From Geosiphon pyriformis (lineage: Eukaryota > Glomeromycota > Glomeromycetes > Archaeosporales > Geosiphonaceae): DNA of 64,000 nt. Of the stretch, positions 48,906-61,815 are shown in pieces. The stretch spans positions 408,212-472,211 of the forward strand of contig JAAOMT010000175.1 of NCBI GenBank assembly GCA_016748015.1. Direction: 5' to 3'. The notes below the pieces were generated by a model that saw only the letters and a list, made by a program, of their open reading frames with translations, was not told the DNA's origin and searched no databases. Each line of letters opens with the position of its first letter. Position 1 is the first letter of the stretch. The position numbers and the translations under genes were made by a program.

Positions 48906-50690
48906 ATTTGGTGTTTTTTGTAAAGTTATAAAATTTATAAAAACAGAACATTCAAAAAATTCACAAAAGTAATAATTATTAAAACAGTTAAAAAAATTAT
49001 TTGCTTTTTAGAAAAACATTATATTAACACTTTTGAAAAAATCTAAAAATTTTAAAAAAACATTTATAATTAAAAGTAATTTTTTTACTATGTATATATT
49101 ATTACAGATAAGATATTTTAGACTTTGTTTTTAATAATTAAAATCTAAAATTTGGTATTAATTAATTAATAATAATAAAATTCTAAAATTTTTCATAATC
49201 TAAAAGTTTTAATTTTAATTTTTTTATATAATAGACAGAAATTTAATTTGTATTGTATTTTTGAATTTTTTTTTAGTGTAAAGACTAGTTTAATTTGGCA
49301 ATTATGTTCTTTAAATAAGTTATCTTTAAGTTTTTATCTTTATTTTACGAGTTTTTTATTAAACTATTTTTGACATCAATAATTTTAGTGCTTAATTTTT
49401 TAATTAATTAGTATATATTAAATATAACCAATAATAAAAAATAAATAAAACCAATAAAAAAAAAGAAAAAACTAGTATTTTGTTAATAATTGTAATTAAA
49501 AGTTATTGTTTCTATGTAATTAAGTATTAAAGTTTATTAACATAAATACTAATAAGTAAGAATAATAAATATTTAATCAAACAACTATAATAGCATATAT
49601 AATAAAGTATATAATATATTTATTAAAATAAATATAATTCTATTTTAAGTTATAAAAAACTAATTTTTAAAATAAAACAATAAATAGAATATAAATTAAA
49701 AATTCTTGTTTTTAACTACTTGTTTTTTTTTCTTTCTTAATATTATTACTATATATACATATTTTTATTGTATAAAATTTTTTGAAATTTTTTTATTTTT
49801 TCTATAAATATTCTAAAATTCTGAAATCTTATGATTTTTATTAAGTGAATTTCTGAAATTTTGAAAATTTTTGTTAAAAGAATTCTGGAATTTTTTTTTC
49901 TATACTTTCTTTTTATTAGTTATTTTATTATTATTTTTTTTAATTTCTATGAATAATAATGCTAAAATTAATCATTATTTAAGCAAAACAACTAATACTA
50001 AAAAACTCAAAAAACAAATTTATTAAAACTTATTATTATATTTAATCTTAACTACCAAAAAAACAATAGCAAAAATTTTTTTTATTAACAAAAAATTTGA
50101 AATATATATGCAAAGCTATTATTTATAATTTAAAAAAAACCACAATATTTAACAACAGTTCAAACAAAAAAAACTACAACTTACTATTAGTAAAAAGTCA
50201 AACTTTTTATTATTAATAATACTGTTATATTATTAAACTTTAAAAAATAAAAACTCTTAAAAATTTTTACTCTTAGGACTCCAACAAAAATTTTTGAATT
50301 AAATTATTATTTTAACTTATTACAGCAATCAACAAAAAGAAATAAGTAGTAATAAAACAATTAAACATATTACTGTTAATCTTTTTTTTGTTAACCAATA
50401 AACAACCTTTTATTATTTCTGTCATAATTTACAAAAATATTGTTAGATTAGAAAAATTTTCAGGTAAAAAAAAACATTTATACTTAAATTGCTAAGACTA
50501 AAAAACAATTATAATAAACAATTAAGATAATATTAGAATGATTTAAATACTATCTTTTTTTTAATAAAAACTGCCAACTTCTAATATCAAAGTTTCGCAA
50601 AAAAACCAACTGATTTTGCTGTTTTTAAACTCGTTTTTTTACAATATTTTTATAATCTAAACACTTTTATTAGACTATAAAATTAATTCA
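48906..50690. other. extremely AT-rich DNA, no recognised feature
   Basis: No coding, RNA or clear repeat feature is recognisable; the composition is nearly all A and T. Confidence 0.5.
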
Positions 50691-52110
50691 GTATAATAAA
50701 ACAAAAAGATTATAAAACTATAATTGCTTATTTTAGATAATTCAATTAGACTCTTTATCAAATTCAAGTTATCAAATAAAACAACTATATCTTTGGCCAA
50801 ATTTTAAATCAATTCATAAAAAATTCAAAAGCAGTATTTTTTGGTCTGTTAGATTTTACTATTTTAGAAGTTTATAAAATACAGTAATACTTGTCTGTAA
50901 TTTCGAATCTACTAAACAAAAAGCCAACTATATCCAAACTATTAACTTAATCATAAGTAAAATTTCTAATATTGATACAAAATTTATTTAATTAAATGAA
51001 AATTTATTTTAAAAAATTAAAGAATATTTTACAAAAAATTCAAAAATATACCAGTTTTACAACATTAAAAAAATAATAATATTAATAATAATAATAACAA
51101 CTTTAAAAACAAGATTTTAACAATTGCTATTATTATCAAAAATCTGGTTATATTGTAAAAAATTGTTATAAAAAAATATTGAATCAGAATTATAAAAACC
51201 AATATTAACAATTAAAATATTTACAACCAATAAGATATTAATATTTTTTACTTTAATATCAACAACTACAATATTTATTTCAAACACTACAGAATTATTA
51301 TTAATATTCTTAAATAATAGTACAATCTTAATTTTAGTACCAAGTTTTACAATATAATAATTCAAGAACTTAAGTTATTAACTATAATTAAAAATAGCAA
51401 AACAATAATAAAAATTAAACTCAATCTACTATAGTATTATTTTAAAATATAAATTATAATAATTTGTTACTTTAAGCATTATTAACAGGCTATTTAAACC
51501 AAGCTTTATATTTTAATTTTATTAAAACTTAGGATTTTAGTAATCTTGTATCTTTAGAAAAAAAAATTACAGTTAAAATCACTAATTTTTTCTTCTTTAC
51601 CAATAATTAAACCACTTTTAATATGATTTTTTTAGTTATAATTACTAAAAATTAAATTTTTACAGTTATATTTTTATTTAATATTAATAATTTAAATATT
51701 TATAATCTCTTTAATAAAGCTGTTATTAATTTGAACAAACTATTATAATAATATACATTAATATTTAAATAGAACAAATAAATATTAAATTAATATTCAA
51801 CAGTGAATTAATTAACAGTATTATTATAAAACAACTTATAGCCCAATTAAATTACTGAATTAATTATGTTATTACTGTTAAAATAATTATTGTTAATAAA
51901 AATATTAAGACTTTAATAGAAAAAATTAACAATTTCTCTTTTAAAATAAATAAAATTATAATCTCTACCAAAATTTTGATAATAAAAGCAATTCAATACT
52001 AAGCTTTAATTAGTAATTATTAGTTAACTAAAGTTTATGCTATTTTTAATTAGAATATTCAAAAGCTTTAAATTTATTTGATAGTTAATATATTCAAATA
52101 TTTGCTAATT
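50690..52110 (+). mobile_element. Ty3/Gypsy-like gag and protease relic
   Basis: At 51125-51166 the plus strand reads CYYYQKSGYIVKNC, a gag zinc knuckle (CX2CX4HX4C) in which the second Cys and the His have become Tyr. At about 51786-52080 an open-with-stops reading matches a retropepsin: IKLIFNSELINSIIIKQL, where the active site DSG(S/A) appears as NSEL, then INNFSFKINKIII and IQY-stop-ALISNY-stop-L. Stops stand where Gln, Trp and Arg codons are expected. All these changes are C-to-T or G-to-A transitions from the expected residues. The element is dead. Confidence 0.65.
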
Positions 52111-52429
52111 ATAAACATTTTAAGACAATCATTTTAAAACAGTCTTTAATCAAATTTGAAAAATTTGTAATACAACTTATTTTGAAAATTTATTAAATTT
52201 TTTGAACTAACAATTTCTAAACAAAGTTATTATTACTACTTACTTAAGAAAAAAAAAAGGAAGAACTAAAAAAAAACTACAGCTTTAATTTTTGTTTATA
52301 TTTTATAGAATCAATACAATTAATCTTACTGTTTACCAAAATTGATTTGCATAAATTGTAAAAAAAATTATTATTAATAAATACATATATAAAAGATTAT
52401 AAAATATATATTATTATTAAAATTTCAAT

Positions 52430-52610
52430 TAAACCAAACTAAACCAAACTTTGAATGTTGTTCAAATTCAGTTTAAATTACAAACCAAACTTAAATTAAA
52501 CTAAATTTTCAAAGTAAATTTGGTTCAAGTTTGGTATTGAATCTTTTTAATAAGTCTAAATTCAGTTCAAGTCTAATTCAAAATTTACAAATTTGTTTAA
52601 ATTCAATAGA
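52430..52610. repeat. AAACCAAAC/TTTGGTTCAAGTTT motif cluster, left copy
   Basis: Repeated short motifs (AAACCAAAC, TTTGGTTCAAGTTTGG, TTCAGTTCAAG) in both orientations over about 180 bases. A similar cluster lies at 55520-55715 in largely inverted form. The two bracket the hAT-like remnant and could be its terminal or subterminal repeats. Confidence 0.5.
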
Positions 52611-53704
52611 ATTAAAAAAAAACATAACTTATATTACTTGTTCATTAATTATTATTTTATTTAATTAGTATAATTAATTAAAAAAATATATAAAACTATA
52701 TATGTATAACAACTTTACTTTCCAACTTACTAAAATAAATTTATTGTTAGTATCATTTAATATTACTAAAGATTTAAAATTTAAAATAACAAAATTTAAT
52801 AATCTAAATAGTTTAAATATTAATATATTTGATAAATATAGTTTTTAGAGTAAAATATAGAACTATTTTAATAAGTTTGAATAAACAAAAAAAAACAGCT
52901 AAATATACAGTCTCAAAATATGTACATAAATTATTTTTTTATAGAATTATAAATACTACCAAACTTTTATGATACTATTTAAAGACTTTTTATTAAACAG
53001 TATATGTTACAACAAAAAAATATCATAAAAAAAAACAAAATGTCCAAAAAAATTATAAGTCAATTAAAAAAATGTTTTAACAAGTAAGATTACTATTTTT
53101 TTTATGATTTTTGACCAATTTAATTAGAAAATGCTTTAGTTTTCTATAATAACTGTTATAAATATTAATAATAAAAAACTTTGTGACATAATTATTATTT
53201 GGTTTATTAATTATTAACAACCATTTTTTACAATAAAAAAACCTGAATTAATTAAAATATTTCAATATTTGAATCTTATTTTTTAACTTATTTGTACTGA
53301 TAAAAATAGAATCATAAAACTCTATATCTTAAATAGACAAAAATTAAAAATAAACACTATTTTTATTATGAAATATTTCTTTTTTTTATCTATACTTATA
53401 ATATAATAGGCATACTTAAGTACTATTAAGTTCAAAATTTTTTTTACATCAGATTTTTGAACATTTTTTAATAACAAAGTTTTTGTTTTTATTACTACTT
53501 ATTATATTAATAACAATTGAAACTTTTAACAAACAATAATTAATTTTGGATTAATAAGTAAATAATATGATAAAATAAATATTGTGAATAAATTTTTTAA
53601 AGTATTAAAAAATTATAGAATTACATCAAAAGTATATATATATATTCTTATATAAAGTTGAATTAGTCAATGATTAATAATAAGATTAACATACTATGTA
53701 ACAT

Positions 53705-53930
53705 ATTAGTATTATTTAAAACTCAAAATTACTATAATGCTTATATTATTAAAAATCACATTTTTTTAATGTTAATTTAAATTAATTTTTATCATTGTTT
53801 CAAAGCTGAATTTTTGGTATTAATATTATTTGAGATTTAGAGTTACTATAATGCTTATATTATTAAAAACCATATTTTTTTAATACTAGCTTAAGTGGTT
53901 TTTATTATTGCTTTGAGCCAAATTTTCAGC
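53705..53930. repeat. 113-bp tandem duplication
   Basis: Two adjacent units, 53705-53817 and 53818-53930, share TACTATAATGCTTATATTAT (at 53730 and 53843, a period of 113) and the following AAAA-C-ATTTTTTTAAT, then a CAAAGCTGAATTTT / GAGCCAAATTTT end. Confidence 0.75.
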
Positions 53931-54676
53931 CAAAAAAGTTAAGAAAGAAGTTTTAAAAAGAGTTACTTATTTTTTTTTATATAAGTTTATCATTAATTTT
54001 ATTAATTATAATTTAATTTTTTTTAATAGCTTTTTGCTATTACTCTCAATAATTTTGTAAATAATAGTATTTTTTTAAAAAGGTAATAAGAAAATTAGAA
54101 GAAGAAAACATTTAATAGAACTTGGAGAATCTTTGATTTTAATGTTTTGATCATATTTTAAAGTTAGTAGTATAGGCAGTTTTCAAGATATTTGTTAAAA
54201 ACTTAAAATTAATATATTTACTTGAAATTTTCTTAATATAAACTTTATATAAATTAAAAATTAAGGAACTTAACTCTGCAATTTATATCTTGTCTTAATA
54301 TTTTTAGCTTTTTGAATATATCTGTAATATATGTCAAATTAAATACCATAAACTTATTTTGAATTGTTTTACCCAGTCGAATTTTATTTATAATATGATC
54401 AGAAATAAGTTATCTCTTAAATTAACAAATTATTTATTTTTGATTTCATATATTTTGAATACAAAAATTCTAATTATAAATTTATATACATTAAATACTT
54501 TTACTGGCACTTATATTAACTTTTATTAATATGTTATTTTACATATTAATGGACTTTCTTTGATAAAATTGTTAAATTTTTTAAACTATTTAAAAATATT
54601 ATGAACAAAATATTAGCCAGTTTAAATAATACTGCCTTCTTGATTATTTTCTTTTTTAATATTATTTTTAATTATA

Positions 54677-54940
54677 TTGAAGACATGGTTAATAATAATA
54701 AATCTGATAAAGCATTATAATTTTAATTGTATTTATTTAGTTATTTATTTAATATATTTAATATTAGATCTATTACTTGTTATAATAGCTAAAACAGCAA
54801 AAAAAAAGTTGGTTAAATATTACTCTAAAACAAATACAACTATAATACTTTGTACTGTATTAGATTCAAAGAAAAAATTTCATTATTTTACAAAGAAGAA
54901 ATTTTTGGATGATAATATTAATAAAACAAAAGAATTATAA
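54677..54940 (+). mobile_element. hAT-like transposase remnant
   Basis: A rare open frame of 87 codons in this AT desert. After a hydrophobic region that looks like an AT-shifted helical segment, it reads KYYSKTNTTIILCTVLDSKKKFHYF. This resembles the KYY...ATxLDPRxKLxYF block of hAT transposases just before the C-terminal dimerisation domain; the expected LDPR is LDSK, again transitions. The rest of the transposase cannot be read. Together with the flanking motif clusters it suggests a dead hAT element of about 3.3 kb. Confidence 0.5.
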
Positions 54941-55519
54941 GTTATTAATTTATTCAAATAGTTTTATTTTTCAACTTTCACATAATAAATAAATCTTTAG
55001 AATGTATACTCTTTTTAAAACAGAATACATACTGAATATTATATTAACATCAAATGTCAGTTTTTTGTTGAATGACAATTTTAATAATACTATAGTATTA
55101 ATTATATAATTTATATTAAAAGCAGACTTTAATAATAATGAGGAAAAAAAAACTTAACAAAATTAATTGTTATATTTCTGAAAAAATAGCCAATAAGAAA
55201 ATAGATATAATAATATGATAAAAGATATATCACAAAAAATATTTATGTAAATTAATATTTTATTAATAATTTAATATTTAAGTATATCAAACACAATTTT
55301 ATTATCTTGTATATATGGCTTGTAATTATTTGACAATTCAAAAATTATCTGTTGTTTCTAAATACGTTTTTTTTGCAAATAAAAATATAATTATAGATAT
55401 AAGATCTTACTTAGTACTTAAAATTATAAGAGCAGCACAGTGTTTTTGATCATAAATACAAGAACTATTAAAAAAAAATTAAATAATAATATAGTATAAT
55501 ATAATATTTTTAATAATCA

Positions 55520-55715
55520 AACTTAAACATATTTATGAACTTTAAATTGAACTTAAACCAGATTTGTTGTATATGTTCAGATTTGGTTTAAGTTCAGTAA
55601 TTTTAAGTTTGGTTTAAGTTTGAATTTAAAATTTTGCCAAATTTTTTGTTTAAATTTGGTTTAGTTTAGTAGTTTAATTAAACTTAAACTAAACCAAACT
55701 AAATATTAAAACTTT
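55520..55715. repeat. GTTTGGTTTAAGTTT motif cluster, right copy
   Basis: Repeats of TTTGGTTTAAGTTCAG, TTAAGTTTGGTTTAAGTTTG and, at the far side, AAACTAAACCAAACTAAA. The motifs are the complement of those at 52430-52610, so the pair is partly inverted. Confidence 0.5.
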
Positions 55716-55989
55716 ACTTTATATATCTGTCAAAGTTTACAAGTACTTCAAAATTTTCATTTACAATTCTATAAAGAATTTTTATTGATTATATAACTAC
55801 AAATATTTAAGATTCTAAAAAATCTTAAACTATCTTTGACTTTGCACAATTATTTTTACTTCTTAAATATAAAACATGCTAAAAAAAAGGTATTTGTTTA
55901 TTCTAAAAAAAATTGACAAACTTAATCTTAAAAATCTAAATATCTATTAGCAAATGTAGTATAAAATTCTATTAAATTAATATGCCAAT

Positions 55990-56660
55990 ATTTTTGTCGG
56001 CAAAAATAAATTCAAATATATAGATATTATAAAGCATAAAATTAGCACTAAAAATACTAGGCCAATTAAACAACAAATCTATAGAATTATTCTAAATGAA
56101 AACAATTTAATCAAACAGAAAGTACAATAAATATTAAACAATAGTTTGATAAAAAAATTATTAAGCCCATAATCTTTATTAGTTATTTTAATTACCAAAA
56201 AAAATGAAAAAATTCGTTTTTGTATGAATTATTAAAAACACAATAATATTATCTAAAAAAATAGTTAATTTATTCTTCTTATTTAAAAGATTTTAGATAA
56301 TTTAGGAACAAAAATGAGTTTTTATTATTGAATTTAGCCAGTAGATATTAACAAATCAAAATAAACTCAATTAACAAAAAAAACTGTTTTTATTATTCAA
56401 AATAAAAATTTAGATCTTAATAATATGTTTTTTGAACTTTATAATGTTTCAGCCATTTTTTAATGCTTAATAAATATTGTGTATAAAAAAATCTTGTAAA
56501 AATTGGTTATTATTTATTTAAATAATACTAACATATTTTTAAAAATATTTAATAAACATCTATTGTATTTTTAACAAGTTTTTGACTACTTATAAAGTAC
56601 TAGATTAAAACTTAATAAAAACTTTTTTAGAAAAATTGAGCTTAAGTTTTTTGAACATTT
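55990..56660 (+). mobile_element. Ty3/Gypsy-like reverse transcriptase relic
   Basis: Reading the plus strand through stops gives the RT order of a Gypsy element: IIKHKISTKNTRPIKQQIYR, IKQKVQ-stop-ILNNSLIKK, VILITKKNEKIRFCMNY, ILDNLG, then IIYLNNTNIF, where the catalytic YLDD box stands as YLNN (56515-56526), and FNKHLLYF. Many stops replace expected Gln, Trp or Arg. It lies on the same strand as the protease relic and about 4 kb after it, further than normal in such elements, which fits an insertion between them. Confidence 0.7.
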
Positions 56661-56797
56661 TTTTATTATTATTATTCAGTTTAATAAGTGCAGTCTAATC
56701 ACTACTTAGTATACAAAATCAAAACTATGAACTCTAGCTAGATGTAATTCATGTATTTACTACATGTAACTAGTTACTTGGACTAATCTAGACAACA

Positions 56798-58710
56798 TTA
56801 TGCACTTATATAAACAAATACCATATTAACCGAACTGGAAAAAAACAAACAAGACTTATGAAAACCAAAACTCACTCCAAAAGAATTATCAATACCAATT
56901 AACTTAACTATGCTATTCAACAAACTTCACACTGAGCTACAATGTATTACTGGTAACACCTTCAAGTTACCAACCAAGTTGTCTTTTTCCATGTTAGCTC
57001 TAAATCTGAATCTAAACTCCTACAACTCAGAATAGTAATGCACACCCATGTTTTGCACAAAGTTAATCAGGACCCAAGCAGCCTCTTTGCAATCTTCAAA
57101 TATCTGCATAGCTTTTTCAAACTACTCTATGAACACAAAGCTCTTACAGAGAAAAGCATATAGGCTGACATCAAACACACATGAGAGAAGAGATTCTAAG
57201 ACCACAGAAAGAGTCAGACAATGAGAACCAACCAAAGATCTCCAAACTGACACACATTCAAAAAAAATCTTTTTATGAGAAATGAATTCTTTGCTATATG
57301 TAAACACATGATCAGAGAATTCAACTTCTTTACAGTGCAAACACAAAACACTAGAGTAGTTCTTATTATAAAGTTTTTTTTTAACTGTAACAAGCAGTCT
57401 GCTATACACAGCTTTTATAAAATAAGAGCACAAACCAGCCAAATTTTTACTCATAGAACCCAACAGCATACCTGAATCTGGATGCCAAATGGCCATGGTT
57501 CTAACCCAATCAATATCACAAACTGAAAAACCACCCAGAATCTTAGAACCAGAACCAACTTTTCAGCACATGTGATTCACAGATCTAAAAATGTTCCAGA
57601 CAAAGTGCCGAATATTACCAAAAATTGGCATGCCATTGGCCATTAAAAAGCATTCATGTATATTGATCAGCAGCAGTAAAGAGAAATGAGCAGAAGTGCA
57701 TGCCAATGCATCTGCACAAATATTATCTAGCACATCAAAGTGTTCTTTGACTTTTAACCAGCTTACAGAAATGTCTTTTTGAATAATCAAATTTACAATA
57801 TGTCTCTTTTTCATCCAACAACTATTACAAAAATCAGAGCCACCAGATTTCAATTCTAAAACACACACATCTAAAGCAGCTTGGCTGTCCAAACACACTT
57901 TCACTGAACAAAAAGAAGATACACATTCTAGTACCAAGGCAACAGTCTGCAACTCAGCCATCATAGAAGACAAAAGACCCACTACTTTAACCCCAATGCC
58001 CAATTCAATCTCAAAAAAGAATGCCACAGCACCACCAGCCACATTAACAAAACCAACTTCCTTCAAAAAACTGTTTGTAAAAACAGAAATAGAACCAAAC
58101 CAGACCTCAAGCAGATCATTCTTAACATCAGAAAATTGATCTAAAAGCAAAACATTATTGACATCTACCAAAAAGTTGTAACTGGATGGTGTTGACAAAA
58201 AAACCTTATTATGCAAGAATTTTGATACTAAGATAAACCAAAAAAGCACAGGTCTCTTGGGATTCAGTCTTTTTCAACACCAGAATGTTTGCCAATCTAA
58301 GACTTTACCATGTTTGTTTAAAAGTCTATCATAAAAGCTATACCAAATCTCTTTAAAAAACTAACCTGATTATAGTACAAAAAAGACCCTAAAACACTAG
58401 AAACAGAATACTTGTCAAGACTAAGAAAAGCACAAAGCAAATTATTCACCATAGAAATATTATTGTTTAAAAAAATATGCACTATTCCAGCCAGAAAATT
58501 GTTGGAAAGACCAATATACAGCCTTACAGGATACTACAAAAGATTAAGAAAGGCCCAACCCAAAACCTGCAAATCCAGGAAATAGTGCTCAAAAAGCCGA
58601 CCAACAACCTCAGAAGAATTAGAAAAACTCATAACAGAAACAGACTTCTCTTCAGCTTAAACTTGTTCAAACATCTTTAAACTATAGAGTAAAGGATGAT
58701 AAAGCACCTC
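56798..58710 (-). mobile_element. LINE relic, 3' part of ORF2 (RNase H and C-terminus), minus strand
   Basis: Minus-strand reading through scattered stops gives one continuous retrotransposon protein: YNQVSFLKRFGIAF, an RNase H domain from about 58120 to 57680, SFRSVNH, AIWHPDSGMLLGSM, then CLHCKEVEFSDHVFTY and the C-terminus ending near 56798. In RNase H the Glu (MAELQTVALVLECV) and two Asp (LDSQAALD, NICADALA) remain, but the first catalytic Asp of the TDGS motif is Asn (VFTNSF). Stops at 57563 and 57122 fall at expected Trp codons. The fragment is 5'-truncated at about 58.7 kb, typical of LINEs. No RNase H or protein activity is expected. Confidence 0.75.
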
Positions 58711-59940
58711 ACTTGGGAAATCTTGAGACAAACCAGCTTTTGATTTGAAGCCTTTTCTAACCAGAGCAATTTTTTTAAACATATTATTAGAAGAAATAAA
58801 ATAAAACATAACTTAAACAAAGTCCAAAAAGTTAAAAATTTTTTTGTTTCAATCAATCTCTATAAATTTCGAAAAATTTTAAAACTTACCAAATATTACT
58901 GCTGCTTTATCAAAAATTTTTCAAACATTATTAAACTTTTTTATTATTTGTTTTTAAAATATATATTATATAAATAAAAAAATAAACAATAAAAAATCTT
59001 TGATTATTTTAAGCATAAATTTGTTGAAGCTTTAATTTTAATCTATTTAAATTTTAATAAATAGTTTATCATAATTATAAATACTTTAAAAACAGTTTTA
59101 TTTCAAATTAGATCTAATAATTAAAAACAATTTATTATTTATACTAACTAAAATATTAAGATAGTCAAAAAAATATACAGTATTATAGATTTAAAATGTT
59201 TTATTATTTACTAGATTATATAAAACTGAAAACATTATTTTTACCAATCATTTAATTTATATACCAATTATAAAAAATTAATTTGGTTATTCAGCAAACC
59301 CTAATTAGAAAAAAATACACAAGATAGAATACTTATTTACAACAATTTTCTTATAAAATACATTATAAAAAAAGAGCCAAAAACACCAATACTAACAGTT
59401 TATTAAAAATAATTTAAATTTAATCTCTAATCTATAAATACACTTATTTATTAACAATTATATTAATATTTATTAACACTTTAGTTTAAAAAGAAACTAT
59501 TTTAACAGAAACAAAATGCTATATAAAAACAAATTTAAAACTATCTTATTTATAATAAACAGTTATATTAACAAAAATGCCAAAATTATATTACATTACA
59601 ACAAGTCATAAAAAATACAGAAAAAAAAACAATCTTATATAATATGTATTCTAATTTAATTATTAAACACTTTAACAAAAATATTATCTTAAAAAAAATA
59701 ACTAATCTATACTATTATTCATAATATATAAAAATATTTTTGAATATATTCACAATTATAACTTTTGCCAATAAAAAAAAACCCAAAACAACAGAACTAT
59801 TTTAATTTATTTCAGTTAAAAATTTATTTGATAAAATTAAAATTAATTTGATTAAACTTTTTTTAATTATCTTCAAAAAAAAAATTAAAAAAACATAAAA
59901 AAAATTTACTTTTTTCTCTCCTTCATCTAAAATTCCCAAA
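58710..59940. other. AT-rich spacer between two LINE copies
   Basis: Extremely AT-rich DNA with no recognised feature, separating the minus-strand LINE fragment from the plus-strand LINE. Confidence 0.5.
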
Positions 59941-60043
59941 AAAGAGTTAAAAGTTTTTTCGAAAGAAGTTTTTTACCATTCAGTACGATAAATCAAAACC
60001 ATTTTTCAATTACAAGGCCACTGTTGGCTCTGTTATTGCTGTT

Positions 60044-61815
60044 ATGAAGAAGACTACCAAAGTTTCTGGTTCTGAGGATGGTTTTAAGATGGTCATGTCG
60101 AGGAAAAAGAGAAAGGGTGGTGTATTGGCAGAGAGTGTTGATAATAGAGAGGTTGCTGATAAAGCTCTTGGTAATTGTTCATGGGGTTCTGAGGTGGGTA
60201 ACACTACTGAATCTGAGAGTATTGACATGGAGAAGGAGTGCTTGGTTGAGGAAACCAGTGTTGACTATAGTGAGAATAATGCTTTCGCAGAAGGGGATCC
60301 TGATCAAATGCCTAAAAGTTTGCATGTAAAGACCAAAAAGGTGTTAGAGAAGCCTCTGGGTGTGATTGATTATGGTATTGTTAATGCAGACGATGACGTG
60401 TTAAATGGTTTTTTCCTTCTCCCACCCTCTTTACCTATCAAACCGTCCATTCAAGTGTCTGTTCGCAAATCCTTTACTTTGAATATTGATCTCATGGCTG
60501 TTGCTGGGAAATCATCTCAGGAGAAATTGAACTTTGTCAAAAAATTTTTTTCAGGTGTGAATGGTTTTGGGGGGGCCTCTACTCCCTCAAAATTTGGTGG
60601 AATCATTCGGACATCTTTCATTTCTGAAAAAGTGATGATGGCGGCTGCTTAATTGGCAAATAATCGTGGTATTGTGGTAAACACCGATCTTAAGCACCCT
60701 ATCAACAATCATACGAATCAGGCAATTGTGTTAAAAAAAATTCCTGTGGGAACTTCTATTGAGGCAGTGTGTGCAGCCATTTCTGAATTTGGGCTTATTA
60801 AGTCAATCAAAATGCAGTTGGTGGGTCTATGGCAAAAGGCAATCATTGAATTGGAGGATCAAATTCAGACTAATTTCTTGGCAGCTAAGTGGTCCATCCT
60901 TATTGGGAAAGATGCAGTGCATGTGGCCCAGGCCGATGTTGACAAACAGATGTGGGATGCCAGAGATGAGTTCAGGGCTTTGCTTTACACTCTTCTTATG
61001 GGCACCACTGCTCATGATCTTTGAGACTTCATTGGTTCAGTTGGTGGAAAAACATGTGTTATTGAACGCAGCTCTGTCAGTTATGTCTGGGAATGCTGTG
61101 CCACTGTGTGCTTTAATTCTGAGGGTAGCCTTATTCAGACAATGGCAAACACTTCTGTTATAAAAGGCATTGGTCTCATTTAACCACTGCACTGTGCTCA
61201 ATTTGCAGAAATTCTGGTTATACTTCTCTTGCTTGTCATACTGCTGGTGTGTCCTCAAGTCTTAGAAGCAAGAAAGCTCTTCTCTCAGCTCAAGATCAGC
61301 TCTGTTTGGCTAAAATATATGAAAAAAAATCTGCCCCTGTTTCCCATCCTTTGGCTTTCGGTGGAAAAACTTGGGCCTTCATGGTTGGTAAACTACTTCC
61401 ATTAATGTCATTTAGTGGTTCAGCTCAATCTGGTTCTGTATCTTATAGTAAACCTCTCTTAACTGTTAGTGGTGAATTGAAAAAACGTTTGAAGAATATT
61501 GAGAGCAGTCTTGTCAGCCTCACGGAACAAATTGGTGAGTTGGCTAAGAGGTTGGACTCATTCGTGCTGGCAGTTTCTCAGCCTAGCCCTGGATGTCAGC
61601 TGCCGGTGACCTCCCCATTGCAGAATCAAGGGGAGAATATAGTAATGGGAATGGGTTTAGATGATGCCACTAGTAACAAGACTGCTGCCATTCTTGGTTT
61701 AACTGCCTCACCTAAGGTTGTGAAATTGGAAAACATGTTGGAAGATCTTTCTGCTTCGATCATGAGTCTATCAGCACTGTTATGGGATGGTTTTCTTGTT
61801 ATATTTAATTGCTGA
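60044..61815 (+). pseudogene. LINE ORF1 (RNA-binding, zinc knuckle, coiled coil), disrupted
   Basis: A long ORF1 interrupted by TAA at 60650-60652 (expected CAA, Gln), TGA at 61022-61024 (expected CGA, Arg), and a frameshift near 61170-61190. It reads MKKTTKVSGSEDGFKMVMSRKKRK at the start, an acidic middle, an RRM-like fold from about 60720 (IVLKKIPVGTSIEAVCAAI), then a zinc knuckle remnant at about 61192-61235 (CSICRNSGYTSLAC, with Tyr in place of the zinc-binding His), and a C-terminal coiled coil (LKKRLKNIESSLVSLTEQIG). Such ORF1 proteins bind the element RNA during retrotransposition. Confidence 0.75.

Noticed and set aside
51117-51365. An 82-codon minus-strand open frame.
   Set aside because: It is the antisense of the degraded Gypsy gag region and is made almost only of Asn, Ile and Val codons.
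44310-59940. The AT-rich block as mitochondrial DNA, a centromere or a viral insertion.
   Set aside because: It carries nuclear transposon relics (Gypsy, hAT, LINE) and no mitochondrial genes. A centromere cannot be excluded, but nothing in the sequence shows it.
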